Counted from the first letter of the stretch, positions 22,462-31,594 are shown. The stretch is DNA of 64,000 bases from Gemmatimonadaceae bacterium (GCA_030835125.1 JAUQWM010000044.1:1-64000), one strand, 5' to 3'. Translations and numbers: made by a program. Notes: generated by a model not told the origin, from the sequence alone.

Positions 22462-25049
22462 GTCTTGTATGCCTTGACGCGCTTGAACCAGCTGTCGACC
22501 AAACGCAGCTCTTCGTCGAGCTTCTCGATGTCGGGGGCGACGTAGTTCACGGCCGCGCTCTTGTCGTGACGCTTCGCCCACTGCGATGCCCGGCCATAGC
22601 TGCCCTCGAACTCGTGGTGATCTTCGTCGGAGAAGCGAGCCAAGACTTTCACCATCACCGGGCGTACCTCTAGGCCGCCTTCCGCGAGAACTGGTCCGAC
22701 GATCTCCTGACTGAAGATTCGCTCCCAGGTCTCAGACAAATTGCCGGCCCAGACGGCCACGGCTTCCTCGTACTGTTTCTCGTCCCAGGCGCTGCTGTCC
22801 CGCCTAATTCGGCTGAGCTCCTGCCGAAGTTCATCGAGACGCGCCGGGACATCCTTCGCCTTCCATGGGTGCTTCGTGGTGCAGGCACCTGGCTGACGCT
22901 CGTCCGCTCGGCTCCTCATGACCGACCGCTCCGCAACCATGACACCCCTGGCACCGGCCTCGCGCTTGAGGTCTGCTACGAACGCCACGTCGTGCGTGAA
23001 TATGATTACCTGTCGAATCTCGGCGAGCGCTGCAAGCCGGGTCGCCACGAGACCACGACGGATGTGATCGAGCGATGTCACGGGGTCATCGAGGATGAGT
23101 GCTGACTTCGAGTCATCGAGGTGAGCCTCGGTGAAGAACGCCGCGAGTCCCAGCGCAGTCCGCTCGCCTTCGCTGAACACCCTTGGCAACGTAGCCTGTT
23201 GGCGTGCCCCGACGAGCTTTGGCTGATGAAGCAGGGCTCCCTTGTCCGCACGAGTACGGGCAATCGTCACCCGTTCGAGCCGAAGCCTGTCTGTCTCTCT
23301 CGTGAAAGAGTCTCGGACCACCTCGGTAATGCTCTCCTCGGAGAGTTCCAGGATCTTCTTTGTGATCCCCGTCGTCGCCGCAGCGCTCTTGGCGGCCTCC
23401 AGCGCCTCGCGCTCCTTCAAGCGTGCGATCTCCTTCACGATGGCCGACCGCGACTTCTTGACCTGCTCCAGAAGCTCGAGCTCGGCCCGCCTCGCGGTTA
23501 GAGCGGCGAGCTGTTTCTGAATCCCCTCTGGGTTCCCGATTTCCTCGGCAGCTGCTTGTGCGGCATCGCTGGCTTGGGTGAGGCGGTTGATGGCTGTCCC
23601 GTGCTCGATTGCGATTCGGGGAAGCTCCCATTGATTCGCCAGTGCCTCGCGCACGCGTTCGCATGCTGCCTCGTAGTTGGAGAGAAGCAGGCGCACGTCG
23701 GCGACGACGTCGCCATACGTCCCGTCCAAGTCCACGAGGTTGTTCGTGATGGAGTCCGGCGAGACGGCCATCTCTCGCATGACTTTCGCCCTTTGCTCGT
23801 AGGCGCGCTTCGCCGTCTGCAGTTGGACTTGGGTATCGTTGCTGACAAACTTGTTGAACCGAACGAAACGATCGCGGCTCTCAGTGCCCAGCGGCTGTTG
23901 GCACAGAACGCATCGACAATCATCTCCCAGAAACGGGACATCATCGTTCGGGTAGGCGTGCTCCTTCGAGAAGCGTGTTGCGGCCTCCCACAACGCCTTC
24001 CAGGGAGAACTCCCAACGCCAGGGAGCGGTTCCGATTCCAGGGACCGCGCAAGCAAGGAACTCGCATCTTCAAGAGTCTTGAGCGCGGTCAGTTCATGTT
24101 GAAGGTCGGCCAGAACTGCGATACCCACGGCCGCATCAAGGCTCTCAATGTGACTGCGTAGCGCCGTCAGCTTCTCGCTCTGCCGGATGAGTTGGTGCCG
24201 TGCCTTCGTCGTGTCGGTGGAGCGCAGCAATGCTTCCTGGTTCTTGAGTTCCTCGATCGTCTCCTCGGAGGCTGCGAAGCTCGTGATTAGCGCGTCGAGC
24301 CTGTCGACCGAGGAACTCGATGAAAGGAAGGAGAGAAACCTGCCGGCATCGCTAGTTCGCACTTGCTCGGGCACGATCGGCAACCGGATGGCTGAAGCGC
24401 TGTTCTCCGCAAGCCTGGTATCGATACGCGCGCGGACGGCCACGCACGCCTCGATAAGGCCGTCCATGACGAACAGGGCGGACGGCCGGTACGGGAAGTC
24501 CGACTCAGTCGCGATGTAGGTACTGCCGCAGGCGGCGTCATAGAAGAGCATACGCTGCAACTCGGGACGGGAGGACTCAGGCCAGGCAACGGACTCTTGG
24601 GTGTCGCCGATCCGCACGGAGAGCGCAGCTGTGGGTTGCACCAGAGACGTATCGCGGAAGACATCCGTCAGAACGTCCTCTCGGTGACGAGCCCGAGTAA
24701 TGCGTTTCAGCAGCCGAGCGTAACCTGACTTCCCGCTCCCGTTGTCGCCGTACACAATTGTCAGGCCCTGCGGCTCGAAGGTCAGAGGCTCCTTCGATGC
24801 CAGCGCATTCACGTGTTCATGCTTCTCAATCGCCAGAAGGCAGACCGGGAGGTCTTTCGAAGCGGTCTGTGGTAGCTGCTGAAGTCCGAACTGCCCCGTC
24901 GAAATGACCTTCCCGTTCAAGATGTCGTCGACAAGGCGATCGTAAACGTCGCTGGAGAGCGTCTCAGCGGCTGCCACCCGACGCATGACCTCGCGTTGCC
25001 ATGCGGGGCGTTCCTGGCTCCACGCCACAATGAGCTCTTCTAGTGCCAC
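22458..25049 (-). CDS. SMC/Rad50-like ATPase with zinc-hook (AAA_13 type, RloC-like architecture)
   Basis: The 863-residue protein begins at GTG 25049. Walker A is G101-D-N-G-S-G-K-S108 (TIVYGDNGSGKSGYARLLK). Two coiled-coil arms flank a hook at C380-V-L-C383 followed by QQPL, as in Rad50 and RloC zinc hooks. The C-terminal half has a signature-like FSEGERTALGLA and Walker B ALILDDPVTSLDH, followed by VIIFTHDVAFVADL. The last 200 residues lack the anticodon-nuclease pattern I would expect of PrrC/RloC, so the effector is uncertain. ATPases of this type occur inside type I restriction loci and may sense DNA ends or restriction failure. The gene sits between an HsdS remnant and HsdS, overlapping both. 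Confidence 0.83.
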   Translation of the reverse strand: MALEELIVAWSQERPAWQREVMRRVAAAETLSSDVYDRLVDDILNGKVISTGQFGLQQLPQTASKDLPVCLLAIEKHEHVNALASKEPLTFEPQGLTIVYGDNGSGKSGYARLLKRITRARHREDVLTDVFRDTSLVQPTAALSVRIGDTQESVAWPESSRPELQRMLFYDAACGSTYIATESDFPYRPSALFVMDGLIEACVAVRARIDTRLAENSASAIRLPIVPEQVRTSDAGRFLSFLSSSSSVDRLDALITSFAASEETIEELKNQEALLRSTDTTKARHQLIRQSEKLTALRSHIESLDAAVGIAVLADLQHELTALKTLEDASSLLARSLESEPLPGVGSSPWKALWEAATRFSKEHAYPNDDVPFLGDDCRCVLCQQPLGTESRDRFVRFNKFVSNDTQVQLQTAKRAYEQRAKVMREMAVSPDSITNNLVDLDGTYGDVVADVRLLLSNYEAACERVREALANQWELPRIAIEHGTAINRLTQASDAAQAAAEEIGNPEGIQKQLAALTARRAELELLEQVKKSRSAIVKEIARLKEREALEAAKSAAATTGITKKILELSEESITEVVRDSFTRETDRLRLERVTIARTRADKGALLHQPKLVGARQQATLPRVFSEGERTALGLAAFFTEAHLDDSKSALILDDPVTSLDHIRRGLVATRLAALAEIRQVIIFTHDVAFVADLKREAGARGVMVAERSVMRSRADERQPGACTTKHPWKAKDVPARLDELRQELSRIRRDSSAWDEKQYEEAVAVWAGNLSETWERIFSQEIVGPVLAEGGLEVRPVMVKVLARFSDEDHHEFEGSYGRASQWAKRHDKSAAVNYVAPDIEKLDEELRLVDSWFKRVKAYKT

Positions 25050-25153
25050 GACGGCTCCCCTCTTGGTATCTCGACGCCCTTAGTCAACACCTTTCCCGGC
25101 CATGGCATGCCGGAGCCCTTCATCGTCGGATATGCCTTGAAACGGTAGAACAT
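25040..25153 (-). pseudogene. HsdS N-terminal remnant (37 codons)
   Basis: This short frame begins at an ATG at 25153 that overlaps the stop of the DUF262 gene (ATGA) and ends at a TAG 10 nt inside the ATPase gene. Its first 20 residues include YPTMKGSGMPWPGKV, which parallels YRAMKDSGVPWLGEV at the start of the intact HsdS. After that it has no HsdS character. It looks like the 5' end of an hsdS gene left when the ATPase gene was inserted. It could still act as a translational coupler. Confidence 0.6.
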
Positions 25154-26949
25154 CACAGGGCTTCGAACCAGGTTTTGATTTTGAGCGCCATGAGCTTGCG
25201 GCGCTCCTCGAGAAAGTCGTCGTATGTCGGGATCCTGCCATCGAGCATCAATTCCGGGAGACAGCTTGCGCGGAGGTTGGCGCGCAGGTCGGCCTGCTCC
25301 GTGATGCCGCCGTACTTCCTCTTGCCGCCGTTCACCTGGTCGGCCAACTCCTTGAAGTACTTCTCGGGTGGCTTGTCGCCGATTGCGATATTGATCTCGC
25401 TCTGGGCCAAAACAAAGTTGGCGATCTGATTGTAGCGTCCACGTGCGAGGCCTTGCCCTTTCAGGTGTTTCTTCGGATAGACGTGGTGCACGTCGCTGCG
25501 ATTCATCAGGAGGTCGACCACCGTGATGTCCCGAGACAAGAATCCCTTGTCTACTGCCTTAACCTGCGCTGCTTGATAGGCAAGGAAGTACGGGCTGTTG
25601 ATGGATGACGTGTCCATGAGCTGCGGGAGCATCCCAGTCCAGAAGCTCGCGGGCAACTCGTTGTCGATCACTGAGGCGGCATACGTAGCGAGTCCCCGCG
25701 CCGCAACCTGTCTGATATCGAAGTCGAATGCGGTCTCGGGACTACCGGTGTATCGACTTCGCAGAATCGACATCGCGTACCAGCGTCTAACCAACCGCTC
25801 GAGGTCCGCCGCTCCCATGCCCTCCGCCCGGCCGCGCAGGTAGAGGATGTATGCAAAGTTGACCGCATTCCGGCCGCCGATGAGATCGCTCGTCACGAAA
25901 CCCGCTGAGCGGAGGATCATTGTGATCCGGTCGAAGTGCGTCTTGTTGATGAAAGCCAAAACGCCCTTCTTCAGTCTGCCGAAAGACTGCTCCGCAATCG
26001 CCTCCTCGAACTGCTTGGTCTCGAAGTTCCGGCCCGAGAGCAACGCTACCAGATCCTGCAGCTTGCCGCGGCCGAACTCGGACGTGAATGCGACGCGGAG
26101 CATGTCAGTGTAAGTCGGATCGTAGATGTCGTCGTTCACTTCCTTGAGCCAGCGCATCTGTGGCAGGAACTCGGAAGCGGCGAAGGCCTTGTCCCCCTTC
26201 TCGATGCGGGCGAGGAACTCGGGGGCTACCGCGAGGTGGCAGAAGTAGTCGATGGCCTTGCGGAGCAAGTTGCCGCCGTAGGTCTCGTTAACGGCGATCT
26301 TCGACATGGCGAAGTCGGCCTGAGACAGCTCGGTGCCTGCAGAGTTCACACGGATGAAGATCTCGGTAACTGTCTCGATGTCGAGGTCGTCGGCCAGCTC
26401 GATCACACCGACATGGTTATTGATAGTCTTGCGGAGCTTCTCCAGAACGCGCGAGACCCGCCTGCGATCCGCGGCGGGGTTCTTCTCGGTGTAGATGTCG
26501 GTCAGCTCGGTGAGACTCGCGTCGGGCGCGAACACCTGGGCCACGTCTTCGATCCAGGCCACATCCTTGCGGATGGCCGGGTTGGCCACCTCGAAGCGTT
26601 CGTCCTGGGGGTGGAAGGCAATGCGGATGCGGACAGTCTCGTAATCCTTGGTGAGCACCTCACGGCCCAGCAGCGCCGCCATCAGGGCGGTCACGCGCTG
26701 CTGTCCGTCGATCAGGATGCGCTTGCCGGCCGACGATGTGCCGTCCTTGAGCTTCACCGTCGGGTTGCGCCACGCGATCAGGTAGCCAACCGGGTAGCCC
26801 TGGTAGAGCGAGTCGAGGAGGTTGCGGACCTTGGTCGCCTCCCACACGAAGGGGCGCTGAATCTCGGGGATAGCGATCTCGCCCGACTTGACCCAGGTAA
26901 GGAGTGTCTCGATGGGGTGGGGAGTGACCGAGTAACGCTGAGTGGACAT
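25153..26949 (-). CDS. GmrSD-like DUF262 protein with C-terminal HNH-type region
   Basis: The 598-residue protein starts at ATG 26949, overlapping the previous stop by 1 nt. The N-terminal DUF262 (ParB-like) motif is D81-G-Q-Q-R85 ([13 protein letters not shown]), preceded by [20 protein letters not shown]. The C-terminal region has [13 protein letters not shown] (near residue 488) and [15 protein letters not shown], which resemble the DUF1524/HNH core. GmrSD proteins are NTP-dependent type IV enzymes that cut modified phage DNA; BrxU and SspE use the same fold. Here the protein is embedded in a type I operon between HsdM and HsdS, so it may add a modified-DNA arm to the same system (inference). 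Confidence 0.85.
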   Translation of the reverse strand: MSTQRYSVTPHPIETLLTWVKSGEIAIPEIQRPFVWEATKVRNLLDSLYQGYPVGYLIAWRNPTVKLKDGTSSAGKRILIDGQQRVTALMAALLGREVLTKDYETVRIRIAFHPQDERFEVANPAIRKDVAWIEDVAQVFAPDASLTELTDIYTEKNPAADRRRVSRVLEKLRKTINNHVGVIELADDLDIETVTEIFIRVNSAGTELSQADFAMSKIAVNETYGGNLLRKAIDYFCHLAVAPEFLARIEKGDKAFAASEFLPQMRWLKEVNDDIYDPTYTDMLRVAFTSEFGRGKLQDLVALLSGRNFETKQFEEAIAEQSFGRLKKGVLAFINKTHFDRITMILRSAGFVTSDLIGGRNAVNFAYILYLRGRAEGMGAADLERLVRRWYAMSILRSRYTGSPETAFDFDIRQVAARGLATYAASVIDNELPASFWTGMLPQLMDTSSINSPYFLAYQAAQVKAVDKGFLSRDITVVDLLMNRSDVHHVYPKKHLKGQGLARGRYNQIANFVLAQSEINIAIGDKPPEKYFKELADQVNGGKRKYGGITEQADLRANLRASCLPELMLDGRIPTYDDFLEERRKLMALKIKTWFEAL

Positions 26950-27176
26950 CAGCGCTTCGCCTTGACTGAACGCGCCTCCGTTTCCATCAGGTCGGCGAAT
27001 CGTTCCCATGTAAGGCGCTTCTTGTTTACGTACTTGCCCTTGGGGAGCCACTCGATATTGCCCTTGCTAATGAGCAAAGTGCCGAGCTTCTCGCCGTTGC
27101 GCTTCACAGTGATCGCCAAATCCTTGTGGCCGATCACCTTCGTATCAACGCGCGCCCGGACGTCATGTTGTGCCAC
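26949..27176 (-). CDS. small conserved protein of type I restriction loci
   Basis: The 75-residue protein begins [20 protein letters not shown]. It has a beta-rich core ([20 protein letters not shown]) and ends in a short helix ([12 protein letters not shown]). It lies 8 nt after the HsdM stop and shares one base with the next start. I recall similar short proteins beside HsdM genes, all without assigned function. It is basic and cytosolic. It may bind DNA or the modification complex, but nothing in the sequence proves this. Confidence 0.7.
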   Translation of the reverse strand: MAQHDVRARVDTKVIGHKDLAITVKRNGEKLGTLLISKGNIEWLPKGKYVNKKRLTWERFADLMETEARSVKAKR

Positions 27177-27184
27177 GTGTGACC

Positions 27185-29167
27185 TCAGACGGTTGGTGGA
27201 CCAATGATCTCTGCGAGGAGTCCCTCAGTTTCTCTTTCGAGCGCTAGGATATCAGCGCGGATCTCCTCGAGGGTGCGCAGCGGCTGCGGATTGTAGAAGT
27301 AGCGGGTGAAGCTGATCTCGTAGCCCGTCTTGACGCCGTCGGGCACGTACCAGGCGTCGGCCGCGTGGGGCAGCACCTCGTGGCGCAGGAAGGCCTCGAT
27401 GCCGCCCTCTTCCAGCAGCGGCACCTGCTCGGTGTCGCGCAGGTCCGGGTCCGGCTCGAACTCGACGACCGCGGGCTTGCCGCCGACATTAGTCTCGACG
27501 AGGCCGCGCAGCGGGTCGGGCGCGGTGCCCTTCTTGTGGATCTTCCTGATCACGGGCGGCGCATCGTCCTTGCGTTGGGCGCTCTCCTTGAGCCCCTTGA
27601 TCTCCTTGGGCGTGTAAGCGCGCTGAGGATCGATACCCACGAGGCGCAACGGCCGCTCGACCGTGACCTTCCAGTACCCGAAGGCGGCGTTCGGGAAGAT
27701 CTTCGATTGCTCGGTCTCCCTGAACGAGAGAAACGTGTCGCAGATGCGTTGGATATCCTCGTCCGAGAGCTCGCAGTTCTTCTTGCCGAGGTTCTTGCGC
27801 AGCGGCTTGAACCACTGCGTGGCGTCGATGAGTTGCACTCGGCCCTGGCGATTCTCGGGCTTGCGGTTGGTCAGCACCCAGACGTAGGTGGCAATGCCGG
27901 TGTTGTAGAACATGTTGAGGGGCAGAGCGACGATCGCCTCGAGCCAGTCGTTTTCGATGATCCAGCGGCGGATGTTGCTCTCGCCCTGGCCGGCATCGCC
28001 GGTGAAGAGCGAGCTGCCGTTATGCACCTCGGCGATGCGGCTGCCGAGCTTCGTCCCGTCCTTCATCTTCGAGAGCATGTTCGCCAGGAAGAGCATTTGG
28101 CCATCGCTCGACCGGGTGACGAGCGAGTACTCCGGGTCGCCCGAGTGCTCGATCAGGAAGCGCGGGTCCTTGAGGCCGTCCTTGCCGCCCATGCGCTCCA
28201 GATCGCTCTTCCAGCTCTTGCCGTAGGGCGGATTGGAGAGCATGAAGTCGAACTCGCGTGACGGGAACGCGTCGTTCGCGAGCGTCGAGTGTTCCGGCCC
28301 GCCAACGATGTTGTCCGCCGCGTCGCCCTCGCCTTTGAGCAGAAGATCCGCCTTGCAGATGGCGTAGGTCTCGGCGTTGATCTCCTGGCCGTAGAGATGC
28401 GTGGCCACTTGCTTGCCGTGCGCGGTGGCGAGCTCCTGCAGCGTCTCTTCGGCCACGGTCAGCATGCCGCCCGTGCCGCAGGCGCCGTCGTAGAGCAGGT
28501 ATGTGCCCGATTCGATCGCGTCGGCAACGGGCAGGAAGATCAGCTTCGCCATGAGCTTCACGGCATCGCGCGGCGTCCAGTGCTCGCCCGCCTCCTCGTT
28601 GTTCTCCTCGTTGAAACGGCGAATGAGGTCTTCGAAAATGGTCCCCATGCCGTGGTTGTCGAGGCCGGGGTGCTTCAACGAGCCGTCACCGTTGCGCACC
28701 GGGTGCGGGCTCAGGTTGATGTCGGGCGAGAGAAGCTTCTCGATCAAAGTGCCCAGCGCGTCGGCCTTGGAGAGCCGTTGGATCTGGTTGCGGAATTCAA
28801 AGTTCTCGAGGATGTCCTGGACGTTGGGAGAGAAGCCGTCGAGGTAGGCCTCGAAGTCGGCCCTGAGCTGCTGCTGGCTCGCGCGAGCCTTGAGATCGCG
28901 TAGCGTGAACTTGGACGTGTTGTAGAAGGCTTGGCCTGCGGCCTGGCGCAGAGCCTGGTCCTGGTTCGTGATCTTGGCCTTGTCGAGCGAGGCCTTCATG
29001 TCGAGCACGGCCTGCTTGGTCGGCTCGAGCACCGCGTCTAATCGGCGGAGCACGGTCATGGGCAGGATGACGTCGCGGTACTTGCCGCGGACGTAGAGGT
29101 CCCGGAGGACGTCGTCGGCGATGCCCCAGATATAGTTCGCGATCCACCCTAACTGATTCGATGCCAT
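27185..29167 (-). CDS. hsdM: type I DNA N6-adenine methyltransferase subunit HsdM
   Basis: The 660-residue protein starts at ATG 29167. An N-terminal helical HsdM_N region (residues 10-150) is followed by motif I YDGACGTGGML (about 226-236), which binds S-adenosylmethionine, and the catalytic NPPY (312-315, MLSNPPYGKSWKS). HsdM methylates adenine on both strands of the site chosen by HsdS, protecting host DNA. The C-terminal 130 residues extend beyond the usual HsdM core (VRKIHKKGTAPDPLRG, then a region with GYEISFTRYFYNPQPLRTLE). It is the second gene of the operon, 9 nt after the PUA/EVE-like gene. Confidence 0.95.
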   Translation of the reverse strand: MASNQLGWIANYIWGIADDVLRDLYVRGKYRDVILPMTVLRRLDAVLEPTKQAVLDMKASLDKAKITNQDQALRQAAGQAFYNTSKFTLRDLKARASQQQLRADFEAYLDGFSPNVQDILENFEFRNQIQRLSKADALGTLIEKLLSPDINLSPHPVRNGDGSLKHPGLDNHGMGTIFEDLIRRFNEENNEEAGEHWTPRDAVKLMAKLIFLPVADAIESGTYLLYDGACGTGGMLTVAEETLQELATAHGKQVATHLYGQEINAETYAICKADLLLKGEGDAADNIVGGPEHSTLANDAFPSREFDFMLSNPPYGKSWKSDLERMGGKDGLKDPRFLIEHSGDPEYSLVTRSSDGQMLFLANMLSKMKDGTKLGSRIAEVHNGSSLFTGDAGQGESNIRRWIIENDWLEAIVALPLNMFYNTGIATYVWVLTNRKPENRQGRVQLIDATQWFKPLRKNLGKKNCELSDEDIQRICDTFLSFRETEQSKIFPNAAFGYWKVTVERPLRLVGIDPQRAYTPKEIKGLKESAQRKDDAPPVIRKIHKKGTAPDPLRGLVETNVGGKPAVVEFEPDPDLRDTEQVPLLEEGGIEAFLRHEVLPHAADAWYVPDGVKTGYEISFTRYFYNPQPLRTLEEIRADILALERETEGLLAEIIGPPTV

Positions 29168-29176
29168 TGACTTGAT

Positions 29177-29638
29177 CTATCGTTGAATGCCCAGCCATCG
29201 CTGGATCAGTTGGTAAGAGCCGGTGGAGTCCTTCCGAAGTGGTGTTATCGTCGCTGTCATTACCAACCGCTCCCATTCCTGCGGATTCGTCACAAAGTCC
29301 GCGTAGTACGACACGTCGGAGATTCTGCGAAAGTGTCGAAACCAGACTCCGACTTCCGGAGCGATGGATCTGATGTAGTTGTATTCTCCGGCGACACGCA
29401 CCAAAGCCAGTGGGAAATGATGAGCGAAGACCAGAACGTGATCGCCGACTTTCATCTCATGCGCAAACGCCCAGTAGTTCTTCTGGTCTGACGGCAGATC
29501 GTCCTGGGTGATGGTGAGCAGGTCGGGAACGTCTCGTACGAAGTCCAGCCCGATGTAGCCTGCGGAAAGACTACTGACGGTGTGTTTCACCGCGTCAGTC
29601 GGGTCGCCCGGATGCACCTGCATTCGCCAGTACGACAT
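29177..29638 (-). CDS. PUA/EVE-like domain protein, first gene of the restriction operon
   Basis: The 153-residue protein starts at ATG 29638 with AGGAG about 9 nt upstream. The pattern YWRMQVHPGDPTDAVKHTV, AGYIGLDFVRDV, then YWAFAHEMKVGDHVLVFAHH resembles PUA/EVE-like domains fused to or next to McrB/GmrSD-type type IV enzymes, where they read modified bases. Another conserved stretch is VGVWFRHFRRISDVSYYADF. It heads the operon, so its dose may set that of the rest. The assignment rests on recalled patterns rather than a search. Confidence 0.6.
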   Translation of the reverse strand: MSYWRMQVHPGDPTDAVKHTVSSLSAGYIGLDFVRDVPDLLTITQDDLPSDQKNYWAFAHEMKVGDHVLVFAHHFPLALVRVAGEYNYIRSIAPEVGVWFRHFRRISDVSYYADFVTNPQEWERLVMTATITPLRKDSTGSYQLIQRWLGIQR

Positions 29639-29920
29639 TTGACGGATCTCCTGAGGTGACCGACGGACGTGTCGCGACTAGGTTGGGATAATCCAGTCCG
29701 TGCGAGACTCGGATTCGTGCAAACAGTCAGAACCAAAAAAAAATCGCATGGACCTGTGACAAATTCGGTTCCGCTGCTGGAATACGTTAACCCGCGCCCA
29801 TCAAGGCGTAACCACCAATACCATTCGCGACCATCCGGGGACGTTTCTGGCAATGGGAGTCGGCAGGCCGTGCTTGTCCCCTGAGGGTGATCCAGTTGGC
29901 GAGGTCGTTGGCGACCGTGG
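29639..29920. other. intergenic region upstream of the restriction operon
   Basis: This 282-nt region must hold the promoter of the minus-strand operon starting at 29638. An A-run at 29736-29744 gives a T-run on the operon strand, but I found no convincing -35/-10 pair. The sequence CCGGGGACGTTTCTGGCAA at 29835-29853 is the reverse complement of a 19-nt sequence at 10204-10222. Confidence 0.5.
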
Positions 29921-30706
29921 TCAGATGCTGCAACGGCGACCACCCGCCGGCCGCGCGCCAGCGGCCAGCGCCTCACGCTCAGGCGCGAACCGACCTCGGA
30001 CCGTCCGCCCGTACCACTGAGTCCCGCGACAGTGATAGACGTTTGACCGCGGGTTGATCCAGACACTGTCCGCGAGCGCCAGTGAACTCGAGTCAGCCCT
30101 GGCACTGTCACGCTGCGCACTCAACGGCATCGGTGAGAGCAACCCCGCCGGCCGCGATGGTCCGATCACCCGCAGCGAAAACACCGGATGGATCTCGATC
30201 CCGTTTTCAGCCATGCCGGACTGCCCGTGATCGGTATCGAAGAAGCCGACTCCGACAATCTCCACGACCCCGTCTCGCGGGACGCCGCGCAAGGCACGAC
30301 GCACCTCCTCGAACAGCACCTTGTGACGCGGGTTGGTCACACACTCCGGACTCGGAATCTCCGCAACCAGCGTCGCGTCCTCTACCTCGAGGTCCCGGAG
30401 GAGAAGGTGAATGTCGGAATCGTCCTGGTCACGCGCGCGCGCGAACCGCGCCCGCAGCACATATGTCCGAAGCTCAACAGGCCCGACCCGGTTGGAGTGC
30501 GGAAACGGACCCGCGGGGCGGGGCAGGCGGCGCAGCTCCGCCACCGTCGTCCTGATCGGGACCGTGTCGATGGCGCCAGCATCCCGATCCTCGGCGATCT
30601 TCACGGGCCAGCGCAGGACACCACACTTCGACTGCGCCTCCAGCACGACCGGCGCAGCGAGCAGCGCAACGATCGCCAGCAGCGCCGGCACCTTCGTCAG
30701 GCGCAT
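29921..30706 (-). CDS. exported protein with C-terminal YHCxGTxWYG motif
   Basis: The 261-residue protein starts at ATG 30706 (MRLTKVPALLAIVALLAAPV), with a signal peptide cleaved near VLEAQ. The middle part is a beta-rich domain I do not recognise. The last 45 residues contain NVYHCRGTQWYGRTVRG, then EREALAAGARPAGGRRC. This His/Cys pattern resembles small Ada-like or YHxPGCxxY metal-binding tails found at the end of some secreted nucleases and unknown exported proteins. It is probably extracytoplasmic. An upstream ATG at 30838 precedes the signal peptide and is unlikely. Confidence 0.65.
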   Translation of the reverse strand: MRLTKVPALLAIVALLAAPVVLEAQSKCGVLRWPVKIAEDRDAGAIDTVPIRTTVAELRRLPRPAGPFPHSNRVGPVELRTYVLRARFARARDQDDSDIHLLLRDLEVEDATLVAEIPSPECVTNPRHKVLFEEVRRALRGVPRDGVVEIVGVGFFDTDHGQSGMAENGIEIHPVFSLRVIGPSRPAGLLSPMPLSAQRDSARADSSSLALADSVWINPRSNVYHCRGTQWYGRTVRGRFAPEREALAAGARPAGGRRCSI

Positions 30707-30879
30707 CGCTTCCCAACTGCCGCGCGAAGGCTTGTGGCGGCCGCCACGCGCATCACCGGTGCCGTTCGGGCTGAGTGGTCCCCCGGTTCGGCCTTCCGCG
30801 GACAGTGGCACACACCGGGCTCCGTGTTCATGTCGCACACGGGTGAGAACTTAACGCTTCCAGGCGTCGGCATACCTCA

Positions 30880-31512
30880 TTGGCTGACCATCCGGGCGGA
30901 TCGGGCGACGGACACCATCGACCGAGTCGTGGTCACATCGGTCTCTCCGCCGGTCACCCTGGACCGAAGCGCGGTAAGAAGGCACTGAAGCGCGGTAACA
31001 TCGAATCGTGGTGCAGTCAGAAGAGGCGTCGCCGCGGTCCGCTCGCACGTTTTGCCCGTCAGCCTCATCGTGGCGGGTCCGGCAGGCGATCGTGCGCGCC
31101 CTCCCCATCATCGCGCGCGCCTGACCGATCAATTGGTGCGCTGTTCCGGTGAGCCGTTGCGCCGGTCAGGGCATCGATACGGCTCGTCCTTCGATCGGTA
31201 CTGGCCGCAACATCACCGGAGGGCTGCTCTCCACCCGTCGAGTGCCGCCGTCAGGTCGCCGGTCGCGCCGGTCAGGTCGCCCTGCGTGGCCTTCCGGCGA
31301 CTTGTCGCGACCCTCCGCTGACCATGACGCGTCTGACAGTCGACCGCGTGCGCGCTGCAGATCGTATGTCGGTCCGTTCAGATCGTTGGCGCCGCCTTCA
31401 CGGCCGCACGTCGCGTCCGTCAGGCGACCGCGTGCGCTCGTCAGCGTCGCCTTTTCGCCATCGTCCGCCCACTGTGAGCATCTGTCCGCTCATCGAGTGC
31501 GTCTGTCCGCTC
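30880..31512 (-). repeat. diverged 21-nt tandem array; fossil of a heptad-repeat coding gene
   Basis: Read on the minus strand in 21-nt blocks, successive units translate as ERTDALD, ERTDAHS, GRTMAKR at the right end; TSRIDAL, TGATAHR, NSAPIDR in the middle; and VTALQCL, LTALRSR, VTGGETD, VTTTRSM at the left end. The best-preserved units are at 31450-31512. Stops and small indels break the frame in several places, so no intact protein remains. The blocks resemble degenerate coiled-coil repeats of the kind ALDERxD/ALRSRVT. Confidence 0.6.
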
Positions 31513-31594
31513 ATTTATCCTCGCCCCGACGACGGGAGCGCGCCGGCGACCGGCGGCTAAAGTCTTGTCAACAGCTACCTTACAGTCGGCACCG

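Noticed and set aside
29736-29744. A-run as part of an intrinsic terminator on the minus strand
   Set aside because: It would give a T-run, but I found no GC-rich hairpin directly before it, and it lies upstream of the operon rather than after a gene.
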